Shown: positions 1-12,702, counted from the stretch's first letter. The stretch is 64,000 nucleotides of DNA from Lamellibrachia columna (GCA_963662155.1 OY759262.1:13326782-13390781), one strand, 5' to 3'. Made by a program: numbers and translations. The notes: generated by a model from the sequence alone, not told the origin.

Positions 1-190
1 AGCTGATTTTCCGTTCTTCAAGGATTTAACTGCAGCCTCCACTTCTTCACGGAGAATGGGAAGTTGTCCTCTTCGGTTGTCATAGGACGATCCAGCACCG
101 CCACATGTCCTCTGGTCTGGCTGTCGTATAACTCGGTGCAGTACTCTGTCCATCAATTGATAATCTCTCTTTCTTCTGTAAGGCATTTTC
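1..190 (-). mobile_element. LINE reverse-transcriptase fragment (RTE-like)
   Basis: On the minus strand positions 63-1 read LREEVEAAVKSLKNGKSA. This matches the segment before the RT palm in many RTE-type endonuclease/reverse transcriptases of invertebrates. Further codons upstream look like the same protein, broken by frameshifts. Only a small, truncated piece lies in the window, so family assignment is tentative. Confidence 0.6.
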
Positions 191-247
191 CTGACTTGTC
201 TTGGAAAATGCCTCACAGAAGAAAGAGAGATTATCAATCGATGGACA
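147..247. repeat. Inverted repeat (hairpin), arms about 45 bp
   Basis: Positions 147-191 and 203-247 are near-perfect reverse complements around a loop of about 11 bp, with one or two mismatches. It sits at the edge of the LINE fragment, so it may be a fold-back rearrangement of that fragment. Confidence 0.85.
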
Positions 248-757
248 GACGTTTTTCTATTTACACAGAATTAAATAATACAACCTTGTCTGATTATTTG
301 TGCTATACCCCCACCGTCTCGTGCGATTCGCTGGCGATGCACTTCGCAAAGCTGCCATTTAACATTAAAACTCAACTTACACAACATATTTTGGCATTTG
401 TTTACTAAACTTATATCTTTCTGACTTAGCAGCTTGCTTGATTGAAATTGCCGACTGCCAATCGATTTTGGTCGCGTTTAACCGGAAGTCGATTTATTAG
501 AACATGTAAGCCCCACGTATAATTGAGATTTGACCAGAATCTTCCACTGTGAGAACACAATTTGAGAAAACAAGTAATGTGATAGTCTTGGCTGTAGTTG
601 GAAATGGTTAAGTCTTTGTTAACACGTTTAGGCGCATTGCTCCAAAATAATTACTTTTGTTTCGCTTTAGACTTCACTTCCGGGCACGTACACGTGCAGA
701 GGAATGCTCCGAAGTTGAAGCACGTACAATACCCATGTTATTTCGGTTGTCTTGCAG

Positions 758-904
758 GCGACCAGTCTTCTCGGTAAGTTCATGGTGATGAACAAGGACC
801 GCTACTCGTTCGTCCAGTGGCTGGCTGAGAGGACGGGCGCCAGTTCACAGCAAGCCCTTGACTGCTTCAAGTGCCTCGATGCGTGGACCGACGCCTTCAT
901 GTGA
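758..904 (+). CDS. BAF-like protein, terminal exon only (paralogue a)
   Basis: A pyrimidine-rich splice acceptor (ttgtcttgcag, ending at 757) is followed by a 48-codon open exon ending in TGA at 902-904. The peptide starts ATSLLGKFMVMNKD and ends KCLDAWTDAFM. It aligns along its length with the C-terminal half of barrier-to-autointegration factor, whose family pattern is LGxFLxLxKD...WL...C...AKQ..DC..CLxEWCxxFL. It has the same 147-nt length and phase as the last exon of the neighbouring paralogue at 8233-8379, and the two are clearly related. Earlier exons must lie left of the window. BAF proteins are small dimeric double-stranded-DNA-binding proteins of the nuclear lamina and cytosol. The sequence is diverged from typical BAF, so this may be a specialised paralogue. 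Confidence 0.8.
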   Translation, partial: ATSLLGKFMVMNKDRYSFVQWLAERTGASSQQALDCFKCLDAWTDAFM

Positions 905-1882
905 CGGCGCGTCGCTTCGGGTCGCGCTGAAGCGACTGCGATGGAGTGCGAACTCCAAGCGGAGAGCGTCGATTTACGCTCGCGTCGCAAAGCCAAACCT
1001 GTTTCTGACATTGAGCTAATTCAAAACGAAGACAGCAACACGTGCCTGCTTGCTTTGGACGGTCTAGCGGGACAATGTGTCCCTGCTAGGTAGACCTTTT
1101 ACCCATGGGAGCTCCTAGACGCGTGGCTGCCGTTTCGCTCCCAATCTCCGCATCACGGCGTGTGCAAACCGCACGATCTTATTAGACACGACAGATATAC
1201 CCTATCGTAGGATTCAGTCGGTTCGAGGTGCGGTGTGCTTCGTCCGTATTCCACTTGTAGGTGGAGCCTGTGGTGGCATCCGCCGACAGGAACAAAATGT
1301 AAACTCCATATTCGTTAACGATCATTAAAAAAGCATACCGACCCGAAATATAATATATGATTACTTTGTCATTCTTTAGGCGCCGATCTTTCATCGCGTC
1401 ACTGATACAATTGGCCACAGTTCTGTGTTAAGGCCGGTTTGCACAAGCGATTACCCATCCCCCAATTTATTGCGAAATATGTGTCATACGATAAAGTGCG
1501 ATAATAATTGTGTGTCTTTACACGAACGACATGTCTTGACACTGCGATCTAGATGTTGACTTTAGTTACTTAGTTACTCGTGATATGATGAAGAATGCAT
1601 GTTCCACATGCATTCTTTCGCCTTATATAACTCTACAAAGGCTTAATTTTAAACGGACTAAACATTCGCCGCCGCCATTGCTGGGGACCGGAAATTGTGA
1701 TGAAAGGTCGCGTTCATCTGCTGCCTGTCGCTGCTTGGTCACTGCTTGGTCACTGCTTGGTCACTGCTTCAAAATCGGGGTCAAATGTTAGATCATGTAG
1801 AACCAGTCCCAACTCTCCCCGCCAAAGTCGTTGCAAAGATCGTCCTCGAGTATCGGCCTCGCGCGGCCGATTCTTGCAAACC

Positions 1883-1942
<60 letters not shown>

Positions 1943-2435
1943 GTGCGTGAGCGTGTGCGTGTGCGTGTGCGTGTGCTTGTGCGTGTGCGTGCGCGTGCGT
2001 GCGTGCGTGCGTGCGTGCGTGTGTGCATGTCTGTGTATGTACCACCATCAAAAGTGGTACCATTGGAAACGACTATATATCAACTTACTGAATATATCCA
2101 TACCCATCCATGAATTTGCAATGTGTCCATCCTGTGAACATTCAGAACTTGGCGACATCCGATGTGCAGGTTGTGGAATTTCTGTCCATGCTTACCATAA
2201 AAAAATTCTATACAACTGGACTTTGACAGAACAATAAAACATCCGATAAAAAAACAATACATTTCATCGGTGCACATTCCCTTTAATTTATTAATGGATT
2301 CAGCAGTCGCGAGAAGGCGCAAAATAAAACATTTCTTGTTACACGAGATACTGAAGTAATGCGCGAGACTTGCCTAGTTATGACGTAATCCGGTTTGAAC
2401 GTCTAGACAAACATCGGCGGAGCGAGTTGGCAACA
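905..2435. other. Intergenic sequence with a GT-rich microsatellite
   Basis: I see no gene here. Positions about 1885-1940 are a (GT)n tract that grades into GTGC-rich repeats up to about 2030. A minus-strand open frame at 1182-1418 has no recognisable motif and no gene structure. The last 60 bp include a CRE-like tgacgta at about 2380 and probably the 5' leader of the BAF-like gene that starts at 2436. Confidence 0.6.
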
Positions 2436-5400
2436 ATGAGGTAACATCACATTTTCCTAATACATTATGAGGATGCAATTCAAATTAATAATACATATGA
2501 CGATGATTTATATACACAGTAGACTATTAGGAAGTGTCAAAAGTTCGACGTCGTGTATTATGTCGTTTGATTTTGTGTGACGCCCATCTGATTCTACGTA
2601 ACACCGGTTTGATTCTCTGTGACGCCTCTTTGATTCTGCATGTGAGACGCCCGTTTGATTTTGTGCGACGTACGATTGAATCTGTGTGACGCCTTTTGGT
2701 TATGAGTGACGCCCGTTTGATTATGTGTGATGCCCGTTTTATTCTGTGTGACGCCCGTTTGATTCTGCATATGCGATGCCCGATTGATTCTGATAACGTA
2801 TGCTTGATTCTGCGTGACGCCCTTTTGATTTGTGTGACACCCGTTTGATTATGTGTGACGCCCGTTTGAATCTGTGTGACACCTTTTGATTCTGTGTGAC
2901 GTTCGTTTGATTCCGTGTGACGCCCGTTTGATTCTATTCGATGTCCGTTTAATTATGTGTGACGCCCGTTTCATTCTGTGTTACGCTCGTTTGATTCCGC
3001 ATGACGCCCGTTTGATTCCGTGTGACGTCCTTTTGATTCCGTGTGACGTCCTTTTGATTCCGTGTGACGTCCTTTTGATCCCGTGTGACATCCTTTTGAT
3101 CCCGTGTGCAGCTCCAACTGGTCCCATAAACACCGGATGTTCGTCCAGGAGCCGATGGACGATAAGGCCGTCGAGCTACTGCCGGGCATCAACGGCATGC
3201 TTGGTTGTCGACTTAGAGGAAAAGGTTTCTGCAAAGTAGGTTCGCTTCTAACACTACGTCTATAAAAAATGGACAACACGTTGAAAAGTACGAGGTGCAT
3301 TCCTTATCAAGTCAATCAAGAATTTACATGACCGTCTTCGATTTTGATGAAACTTGGTGTGTTTGTTTGTGTTCATGAGTCCATCTTACCAACCTTTCCA
3401 GAGATAGAGGTTATCAAAGTTTGACCCGACCCTGACTACTTCACGACCTTCCAGGTGTTATTACTCCTCTCCTAGGTAACCTTTCAATACTTTAGGAGTT
3501 ATAACATTTTAAATGCAACATCGTGTTTTATAGCGTACAAAGATAGACACTTGTATCTATCGTTGTATGCTATAAAACACTAAATAATGTGGAAAACATT
3601 TAAAAAAAGTTTTACACTTGACCTTGCAAAAGTCATGTAACCTCAGATTTTCATTAAACAATTTTATATTGTAGCACACATACCTGGCAATATTTTTTTT
3701 ACAATTTGAACATGCTCATTCCAATACTTTGAAAGCAATTCCCTTTCAATGACAGTGTTCAAAACCACAAATTGATAATTTTTCTGGATTATTAACAATT
3801 TACTATCTCACCTTTTCACACGCATAATGAATGTTGAAGCCATTCCTCCATTGCATTAGACACTTGTGCCATGTGCTCTTTCTTCAAGGTATTATGTTCT
3901 TCCAGTTGCTGTGGTAGTGTGAGCAGTGGTTATGATGTCCCCCATGCCTACCACCAGGTTATCAGGTCGCTCGGGTTAGTGAATGATATGGCTGGTCCAT
4001 GAGGATTGAGAAAGTTAATAGCCACCTCTCTGTCTCTCTCGGACGTGACCATTCCAAGCCACCACCGTCCATCATACTGAACTGTGACGTAACACTTCAC
4101 CTCTTCAAACCTGACGATATGTTCTTCAGCTGTCACGGTTTCTTGTCGGGTTTGTGTACTAGTCGAGAATTGACTCACTTTTACTTTGAACAATGACACA
4201 TGACGGAAGCAATGCAACTGTCCGATCCCTGGCACTGTCTTCACCTTTGCAAAGCGGCTCTCAAGCAATTTCCCTCAGCTTCCCAATATCCGACAGTGAA
4301 GTATTCAACATTTAAGGAGGGAACATTTTGCTTTGCAAACTCGTACAGCTGGTGAGGTGTCTGGTGAGGTGAGGTGTCTGGATCTGATCTTAATAAGGCC
4401 TCTGTAAACTAGCCTTTGTTGCCATCCTCTTCAACAATCCCCCAACACCATCGCATGGCCCCTTGCTGTGTGAAGTGGCAAAAAAAGGCCATTCAGCTTC
4501 AAATCCAAAGTCCACAGAATGGTGGCACAAGTTCATGAAGTTCTTACAGTTCTTGTATTGACCTGCACAACCATCTGAGAAATAGAACACTTTCTTTAGC
4601 TTCTCTCCGAACATCTCAAGGAACAGAAGATGTTGAAACAGATGGACTGTAATGGTGTCATGTGTCAGGCAGAGACAGCAACACATGACACATGCTTTGA
4701 CACTCCGTTCTCCAACCAGTAACAAACAAATGGGTGGATGGTAGCTTGAGCATTGTTCCAGTGATATGACTGGAATTCATCTTGCATTACAAAAGTGAAA
4801 TTCTCGGCAAAATCACCCACAACAAGTACTTCCTTTTCACCCAGCATGTTGTCTCGCAGGTCTTGATAGTATGATGTTTGTATTTTCTCAATGAAATCAT
4901 GAAGGATGATATGTTTGAGGTGTTCAGTGAAACTTTGAATGAATTCATCAACTAACTGATGGATGGTTTCTAACGTTGATCTGTCTGTTGTGGTCCACTT
5001 TCGGTTTTTCAATTTCGTCAAATGCATTGAGCATTGAGCAGCAGTTCTTGAAAGATCTCAACACTTGAACACTGATTGCACTTCTGGAGGAGGCAGTCCA
5101 GTGAGGTATCATGATTTACCAAATAAATCAGGTATATAAAATGTTATTTTGACGTCTCCGCTAGCTACAGGTCATCATACTATTTATACAAATATTAAGT
5201 ATACCAACAGATACAGATAATTACCTTATGGGCAGAGAATATGCAGAGAACAAAACACAGCACATTCTAGGAAGGCATACTGACAGATCATGTGACTCAT
5301 TTAGTTCTTACCACATGACTAGTGACGTGAGATGATGGTGCATTAAAAATGCCATAACTCTTAAGGTATTGCAACACGCATGATAAAACTTTCAGTGATT

Positions 5401-8379
5401 ATTGCCAAATATATATGCTTCAACATAAAAAATCAACAAAATCTGAGGTTATATGATTTTTGCTAGGTCAGGTCAAATATAAAAAACACCATGTTTTTAA
5501 CATTCTTGTTTGTGCTTTATTGTTTACACAGATAGACACTTATCAGAGCTTTAAATGACATAAACACCACATCTGTAGATTACCTAGGAGAGGAGTTATA
5601 ACACCTGGAAGGTCGTTAAATAGCCAAGGTCGGGTCAAACTTTTATGACCTCTATCTCTGGAAAGGAAGGTCACATTGACTTGAAATTTGGGTGGGAATA
5701 TTGATTCATGAACATAAACTAACACCAAATTTCATCAAAATTGAAAGTGGTCATGTAAATTTCACCCTGTTTTTGATTGATTTGGCATAGAATGCCCCGC
5801 ATACGATGATGTTTTTTAGCTGCAATGTGTGTAATTAATTCAGTATGCATTGCCTCTTTCGTGCGTAATATTATGTAGCTAGTAGTGGTACTTGGGTTGA
5901 AATGTTTCTATATTTCCTACAGACTGTGAGTTCCACAGAGTTGGTGCAGCAACTGAAAAAGCTCTAGTTCCGACATTTGTCTTAACAGTGGGAAAAAAAA
6001 TAGATTAGAATTAGATGATCGAAGCTGTCTGGGCTGTCTTGCAGGAGTGAGCAGTGAATGTGAATATGCTGGTTGCTTGCATGAAAGTGCTTGATAGGTA
6101 ATTGTACAGATCGTAAAAATAATGCGATATTGGACAGGGAACCAATGCAATTATCTAAGAAGTGATACTGAGTGAGAGAAACGAGGAGACCGGGTAACTA
6201 CCCTTGCCAAAAATGTTGCACAAGTTTCAAGATGTCCTTGACAGCAATATTATTATAAAGGGAAATGCAATAATCAAGTATACTGCTAGCAAGAGCAGTT
6301 GCAAAAGTGTTGGCAACAGCGAAATACATATACCGGCGAATACGACCAAGGTCACGAATATAGTAAAAGCAGCAACGACAAGTTTGTGAAATATGCTGAC
6401 CAAAGTTTAAATTATTATCAAAGGACTCCTAAATTCCGTGCTGAGGCGGCCGGTGTGAAATTCTGGCTCAACATAGGTGTTGGGAAAAAACAATAAAGTT
6501 TACCTCGCTGTTTTTTTTACCAATAATAAGAAACTCTGTTTTATTTGCATTTAGCTTTAATTTGCTGTTAGTCATTCAGTGTAAAATAATCTGGACGCAA
6601 TCCCTTGGATAGCTTAAGGAACAATTTGTATCCGGAGTAGCCAAGGAAAGGTAAATATGTGTATCATCTGCATATAGGTGGTGCTCCAAGTTATGGGTTT
6701 GAATAACTGAACTGAGCGGTGAAGTGTAAAGAGTAAAATGGTCCAAGTAATGGTCCAAAAGCAGAAATCTGAGGAATACCACATGAAGTGGGTAGTGCTG
6801 CTGAAAAGCAATTAGCTATCTTCACTTTTTGGTGTCTATCAATTAAGTATGATGAAAACCAGCTCAGGGCTGTGCCAGATATGCCATACCACATTGACAA
6901 GCGTTTAATGAGTATGTTCTGGTCAACAGTATCAAAAGCAACATATAAACAAGCAAGGTAGGCGCTGTTGCTTTACCTTTGTCCTCATTTAGAGTGACAT
7001 CATTATGTACTCTAAAGCTAGCCGCACACCGCCCGATTGTCTACGCTGCGACGGTCGAGATGCGTCGGATCGTAGACAATCGGGCGGTGTGCGGCGGGCT
7101 TTGGAAGAGCAGTCTCTATAGAATGAAATTGGTCGTAAGTTGATTTTAATACATTATACATACAATTTGACTCAATGTGAGACCTTAGACGGCTCGCTAC
7201 AACTTTTTCCAGTACCTTGGAAACAAAGCTTAGATTAGAAATAGGTATATAACTGTCTAGGTTTTTTCTTTAGGCAAAGTTTACTTCTTAAGAATTGGGT
7301 TGACTTGCACATGTATAAAATCGTCAGGAAACAAGGCAGAGAACAGTGATGCATTTATAGTATTTTTTATTGGGTAAAGTAATTTATCAAGATATGCTTT
7401 CAGCATGATGTCGGTAATGGATCAAAATCACAGGACTTTTTTGGGAGGACAGGAGCATTGTCCTTACTTCACCAACTGTAGCAAGTGTAAAAGAAGCAAG
7501 TAGAGAATTGACTTGACTTGAGAATTGACTTGACTAGTCTACTTGTACACGAGTGCACCTACTTGTACACGAGTGCACCTACTTGTACACGAGTGCACCT
7601 ACTTGTACACGAGTCCTCCTACTTGTACACGAGTGCACCTACTTGTACACGAGTGCACCTACTTGTACACGAGTGCACCTACTTGTACATGAGTGCACCT
7701 ACTGTCCGTCGCTGGTTGGCTACTACTTCCAAATCGCCAAACAGTCCCAATTCCACATATTCAATCGTAGCTACAAATTGGCCTCAGTAGTCGGTCTCGA
7801 CTCTTGTACCGCTATACCAAGCGATACCGTGTCGGCCGACCAATTGGTCAATTAATCGGTCGTATAAACCGGCCTTAAAATATTCCCGTTGGTCGCTCTT
7901 TGGTCGTGGTTTCAATTGATGATTAAAACATTATCTTTGACAAATACAACCGTATCCTGCAACGCAAAAAAATCTCGTTCAAAGTGTAAAGGATGTCTTC
8001 TACAAAATCTGTAGGATTGACGGATAAACATTGCACGTGGGGGCGTTTAAAAAGAGCTGGAGGTATGTAATTTTGACAACACTTTTTAAGCATGTCAATG
8101 CGATGATGCCAGTTGCTGTTAAAAAAAATTCTGAATGTTTGACCACCAATGCAATGTAGCACGGCGGCCTACGTTTGTATGTTGTGCGGCCAATTGTTTT
8201 ACATATGCTGTCTTGACATCGGTGTGTTGCAGGCATACGCTCTGCTTGGCAAGTTCCTCATACTCAACCGCGACGTGACGGTCTTTGTAGACTGGCTCAC
8301 CGACACATGTGGATCGAACGTGAAGCAGGGCAGAAGTTGCCACCGATGCCTCGCAGAATGGTGTGAGAATCACTTGTAG
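2436..8379 (+). CDS. BAF-like protein (paralogue b), three coding exons
   Basis: Exon 1 is 2436-2440 (ATGAG followed by donor GTAACA). Exon 2 is 3112-3235, after acceptor gtgtgcag and before donor GTAGGT. Exon 3 is 8233-8379, after acceptor gtgttgcag and ending in TAG. Phases match at both joins: AG plus C gives Ser, and the second join is phase 0. The product is close to 90 residues, the normal BAF length. Exon 2 carries KHRMFVQEPMDDK and a GINGMLGCRL helix-hairpin-helix-like segment. Exon 3 carries AYALLGKFLILNRD and CLAEWCENHL. BAF binds double-stranded DNA, LEM-domain proteins and lamin, compacts DNA, and affects retroviral and poxviral DNA. An AATAAA signal lies at 8586-8591. The 5-kb intron 2 holds a DNA transposon and a LINE fragment. 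The two-codon first exon is inferred from the splice signals and phase. Confidence 0.85.
2530..3108. repeat. 21-bp minisatellite filling BAF-like intron 1
   Basis: Imperfect units of about 21 bp with the core gtgtgacgcccgtttgattc repeat from about 2530 to the splice acceptor at 3111. The most regular copies are near 3000-3100. The reading frame gives 7-residue repeats, but the stretch lies between a good donor and a good acceptor, so I treat it as intron rather than protein. Confidence 0.85.
3291..5800 (-). mobile_element. DNA transposon with about 300-bp terminal inverted repeats
   Basis: The sequence from about 3291 (gaggtgcattcc...) inward matches the reverse complement of the sequence ending near 5800 (...agaatgccccgc) over roughly 300 bp with moderate divergence. 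Shared landmarks are TTACATGACC, CAGAGATAGAGGT, TTTGACCCGACC and CCAGGTGTTATxACTCCTCTCCTAGGTAA. A transposase-like remnant lies between the arms. I could not see a convincing target-site duplication. The element lies in intron 2 of the BAF-like gene. Confidence 0.75.
3948..5027 (-). pseudogene. Transposase-like protein remnant
   Basis: Three minus-strand frames (5027-4665, 4725-4390, 4268-3948) make one broken protein. Visible motifs are GDFAENFTF, QDEFQSYHWNNAQATIHPFVCY, YFSDGCAGQYKN and HSKGPCDGVGGLLKR, then a C-terminal segment with YDGRWWLGMV and FLNPHGPA. The spaced acidic residues (GDFxE, SDG, CDG) look like a DDE/RNase-H-fold transposase. Similar uncharacterised proteins are common in invertebrate and fish genomes, but I cannot name the superfamily. 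Frameshifts and a gap between 4268 and 4390 show that it is dead. It is embedded in the long-TIR element that presumably carried it. Confidence 0.6.
5900..7400 (-). mobile_element. LINE fragment, L2/Rex1-like reverse transcriptase
   Basis: Minus-strand pieces match non-LTR reverse transcriptase. At 6900-6690 there is GISGTALSWFSSYLIDR with a CGIPQ segment. At 6782-6576 there is HLYADDTHIYLSL, which holds the catalytic YADD. At 6150-5917 there is a C-terminal piece, MHWFPVQYRIIFTICTITYQAL. Frames change several times, so it is a decayed copy. It lies in intron 2 of the BAF-like gene and is interrupted by the hairpin at 7021-7095. Confidence 0.8.
7021..7095. repeat. Perfect 24-bp inverted repeat (fold-back)
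   Basis: Positions 7021-7044 and 7072-7095 are exact reverse complements (gccgcacaccgcccgattgt...) with a 27-bp GC-rich spacer. It interrupts the LINE reading frame. It looks like a tiny fold-back element or a recent palindrome insertion. Confidence 0.9.
7541..7700. repeat. 20-bp minisatellite, 8 units
   Basis: Eight tandem copies of acttgtacacgagtgcacct with very few changes (one copy has cctcct, one has catgag). It lies in intron 2 of the BAF-like gene. Confidence 0.95.
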
Positions 8380-9320
8380 TGACACCCGTAGAACCCGAGA
8401 CAACGACTCGACTCGGGTGCCTGCATGCACACCAGACTGGCGGCCAAAGGGACGAACGCTGGACTCTCGTGAGACGCTCTTCGACTACGGCCGGAACCAC
8501 AGGCACGGAGCGACGAAGACCTCTCGCTCGACTAACGTTCCCGAAGGGTGTCTCACGGCGTAGAATGCTGCTCGTTAGATAACTCAATAAACCGGTGAAA
8601 CAATATGTCGTGTTTGTTGAATGTGATCGATACTCGGAACTCATGTTTGTGAAACCCTTCAAAGATGACGCGCAGTGTTAGTTCTGGAATGAGGAGCTTA
8701 CGGCATATTAACATTTTCGGTTTCTGCGTGATTCTATTCTAATCACGGCAGCGTAGGTCAAATGTTATGTTTTGTTACTTATTAGATGTTTTGTTACTTA
8801 TTAGATGTTTTGTTTCTTATTAGATGTTTTGTTACTTATTAGATGTTTTGTTACTTATTAGATGTTTTGTTACTTGTTAGATGTTTTGTTACTTATTAAA
8901 TGTTTTGTTACTTATTAGATGCCCACACATTTAGTCGCATTGTGTCAAGACAAAACGTGTTAGATCCACCGAAGTAAAACAATTGGTCGCACAACACATA
9001 AACGTAGGCCAACATGTTCCGCCTCCCGCCAATATCATTCGCTGGTCTGTCAATCTTAAACATGTGCATTTAAATACGCTCCTACGCACTTCAACCGAAG
9101 TCCGATTGTATACGTCAGACCACAGTGCAACATTGCATTGGTGGCTATTCTAACGTTTTGTCTGATTATACGAAAAATGGACCATCAAAAATTATGAAAA
9201 TTGCTTACAGCAACTGGCATCATCTCACAGACATGCTGACCAAGTGTTTTCAAAATCACATACCTCCAAATATTTTAAACGCCCCCACGTGCGATGCCCT
9301 TCAATTCAATTCAACTTTAC
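7975..9320. repeat. Inverted repeat bracketing the last BAF-like exon
   Basis: The reverse complement of about 7975-8215 matches about 8940-9320. Shared landmarks are CAGCAACTGGCATCATC, ACATGCT, CACATACCTCCA-type and AAACGCCCCCACGTGC. The right arm has an extra insert near 9030-9110. Both arms read in the same conceptual frame (LHW/LHC, SNWHH, CCQNYIPP or CFQNHIPP), so they may be inverted copies of one unrecognised coding fragment. BAF-like exon 3 and its AATAAA lie between the arms. Confidence 0.65.
8767..8918. repeat. 19-bp minisatellite, 8 units
   Basis: Tandem copies of atgttttgttacttattag run from 8767 to 8918, downstream of the BAF-like polyadenylation signal. Confidence 0.95.
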
Positions 9321-9479
9321 TCTCAAAAACCTTAACAGGTTACACGATAATTACAATGTTGCATACTGTTATTATGTGAGATGGCTATAAGTGTATGTAA
9401 TCCCGGCTTCAATAATACTTATAGATTACATTGGTAAATGGTTTTACCAAAATACAAAACAAAAAAGTGTCACAAGAAG

Positions 9480-11234
<1,755 letters not shown>

Positions 11235-11635
11235 CGCAGTGTAATTTAATAGCATACAGGACAAATGTTCCATAACAACAGCACGTTCTGTATAATACCA
11301 AGCCCTTTCCCAACTACATCACAAATATGCAGTCACTCCGCTTCTTCTGAGTGTCGCCATTTGTAACGTTGCAGTGACCACAAGACATTGGCTTTAGTTT
11401 ACAATTTGTAATCGAATGAATAAACAGTCAACAGTCAAGCGGGTAAAGCACTCGACCCGCTAGGTATTACCGTAAAGCTAGGATTCCATATGTACGGATA
11501 CGACATGCGGATGCGTTTGTCGTTAGCGGATAGTAGTAGCCGTAAGGATCTGACCAAGCAAATCCGGAGGCCATGTGTCTGAATGACTTCCGGTTGCGGC
11601 GCCTGGCGGCTGTGGGAACACCAAAAACCGTGCGC

Positions 11636-11650
11636 AGCGCCCCCTAGCGA
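11636..11650 (-). promoter_or_regulatory. CTCF-like motif at the left side of P1
   Basis: On the minus strand this reads tcgctagggggcgct. It fits the established CTCF core CCASYAGRKGGCRSY from the SYAG part onward. Similar sites lie at the right side of P1 and at the left side of P3. Binding is unproven. Confidence 0.4.
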
Positions 11651-11860
11651 CTTAAACGAACCGTATTTCTGACCCTAATCCCATGTCGACGGTGAACCGT
11701 TACCCGAAGAGGTGTGCGTGCTAACAGGGTCATTAATAACTGAGATCAAAGGGCTGTTAACAGTGGTCATTAACAGGGTCATTAACAACTGAGATCAAAG
11801 GACCTAACGAGGAGACGAGAAACGAACAAAACACGATATCGTACGAGTGCACACGTATTT

Positions 11861-11866
11861 TTTATT
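11861..11866 (-). terminator. Polyadenylation signal of the P1 late transcript
   Basis: AATAAA on the minus strand, inside a block (tgcacacgtattttttattgaac) conserved at the same place in P2 (33342-33347) and P3 (60070-60075), downstream of the protease gene. Confidence 0.65.
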
Positions 11867-11939
11867 GAACAACACAAGCAGCATGACGATACAACATGGA
11901 TAGCGTGTAATATCACTACGACTACAACTATGACGATGG

Positions 11940-12115
11940 AGATGAGGCGACTTGTGGATGTTGACCATCACGCCAGAGGTCGCGAGCTTAGGGGTGTCTC
12001 CACCTCGCCAGAGGCTCGAGGGTGACGATGAGGCGACTTGCGGATGTTGACCATCAAGCCAGAGGTCGTGAGCTTACGGGTGGTGTGTCCACCTCGCCAG
12101 AGGTTCATCAATCGA
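11940..12115. repeat. Tandem repeat downstream of the P1 protease
   Basis: Two imperfect units of about 90 bp with the landmarks gaggcgacttgtggatgttgac, cgccagaggtcg and ccagaggctcga. P2 has an expanded version at 33400-33880. Confidence 0.85.
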
Positions 12116-12143
12116 TGTACGAAGTGTGATAGTACAGTCTACC

Positions 12144-12596
12144 TTATCGCATCTGTTTAAGCCAATCAAACACGCGGCAATCGTTAGCAACTAGATCGGT
12201 GCCGAATACGTTGATAAAAGTTCTCATCGGAAAGCCGTTACAGGGAAGCAATACAAAAGCTACGCAATAATGTCCACAGACGTTAGACAGGGGACTCTGA
12301 AGTCTCTTGCTATTATGAGTCCACTCGGAACAATGTTCGTTCATGAAGGTGCGGAACGCCGCGTGACGTGGCGGCAGGCCGTACGAGCAGAAGTAATCGC
12401 CGCGCCCGTTGGCGGCCAGGTACAGCGCTATCCAATGTTCGCCCGGTTCGTCACCGTCGTCGGTGTTGCACACGAAGGCCTCAGGTAGAACGCCGTGTAT
12501 CGTCGCAGGCAGTCCGTCTTTGGGTACGACACCGCGAAATATCGATCTGGTGCACGGGTCCGTCTCCAGTAGTCGGGCGATCTGCAGGGTATCCAT
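12144..12596 (-). CDS. Adenain-like cysteine protease (P1)
   Basis: An open 150-codon frame starting MDTLQIARLLETDP. In the family, adenovirus-type proteases cleave capsid and core precursors during virion maturation. Visible catalytic elements are His in GEHWIALYL (about residue 53), Gln in LQSPLSNVCG (about 100) and the nucleophile Cys in the same motif (about 107). The start is chosen because P2 and P3 begin with the same MDTLQI. This is one of the few P1 genes without an internal stop. It lies just after the major capsid gene and before the polyadenylation block, so it is the last late gene. P3 has a TGA near the C-terminus and P2 is frameshifted. Confidence 0.88.
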   Translation of the reverse strand: MDTLQIARLLETDPCTRSIFRGVVPKDGLPATIHGVLPEAFVCNTDDGDEPGEHWIALYLAANGRGDYFCSYGLPPRHAAFRTFMNEHCSEWTHNSKRLQSPLSNVCGHYCVAFVLLPCNGFPMRTFINVFGTDLVANDCRVFDWLKQMR

Positions 12597-12702
12597 CGCA
12601 GTAGTCGCAGATGACGTTGCGACTCTTGTCGATTTCCAGCACGGACTCGAATTCGTAGACTATGACGTTCACGGTGGTCTGCAGCGCGTTGCGGAAATGA
12701 AG

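Noticed and set aside
1182..1418. Possible conserved minus-strand exon
   Set aside because: The peptide has no recognised motif, no splice context and no paralogue in the window.
1697..2237. Open frames rich in Cys-Val or Thr-His repeats
   Set aside because: They are translations of the GT microsatellite in several frames, with no gene structure.
2886..3239. 117-codon frame with 7-residue repeats
   Set aside because: Most of it is the 21-bp minisatellite inside intron 1 of the BAF-like gene; only the 3' part overlaps the real exon, in another frame.
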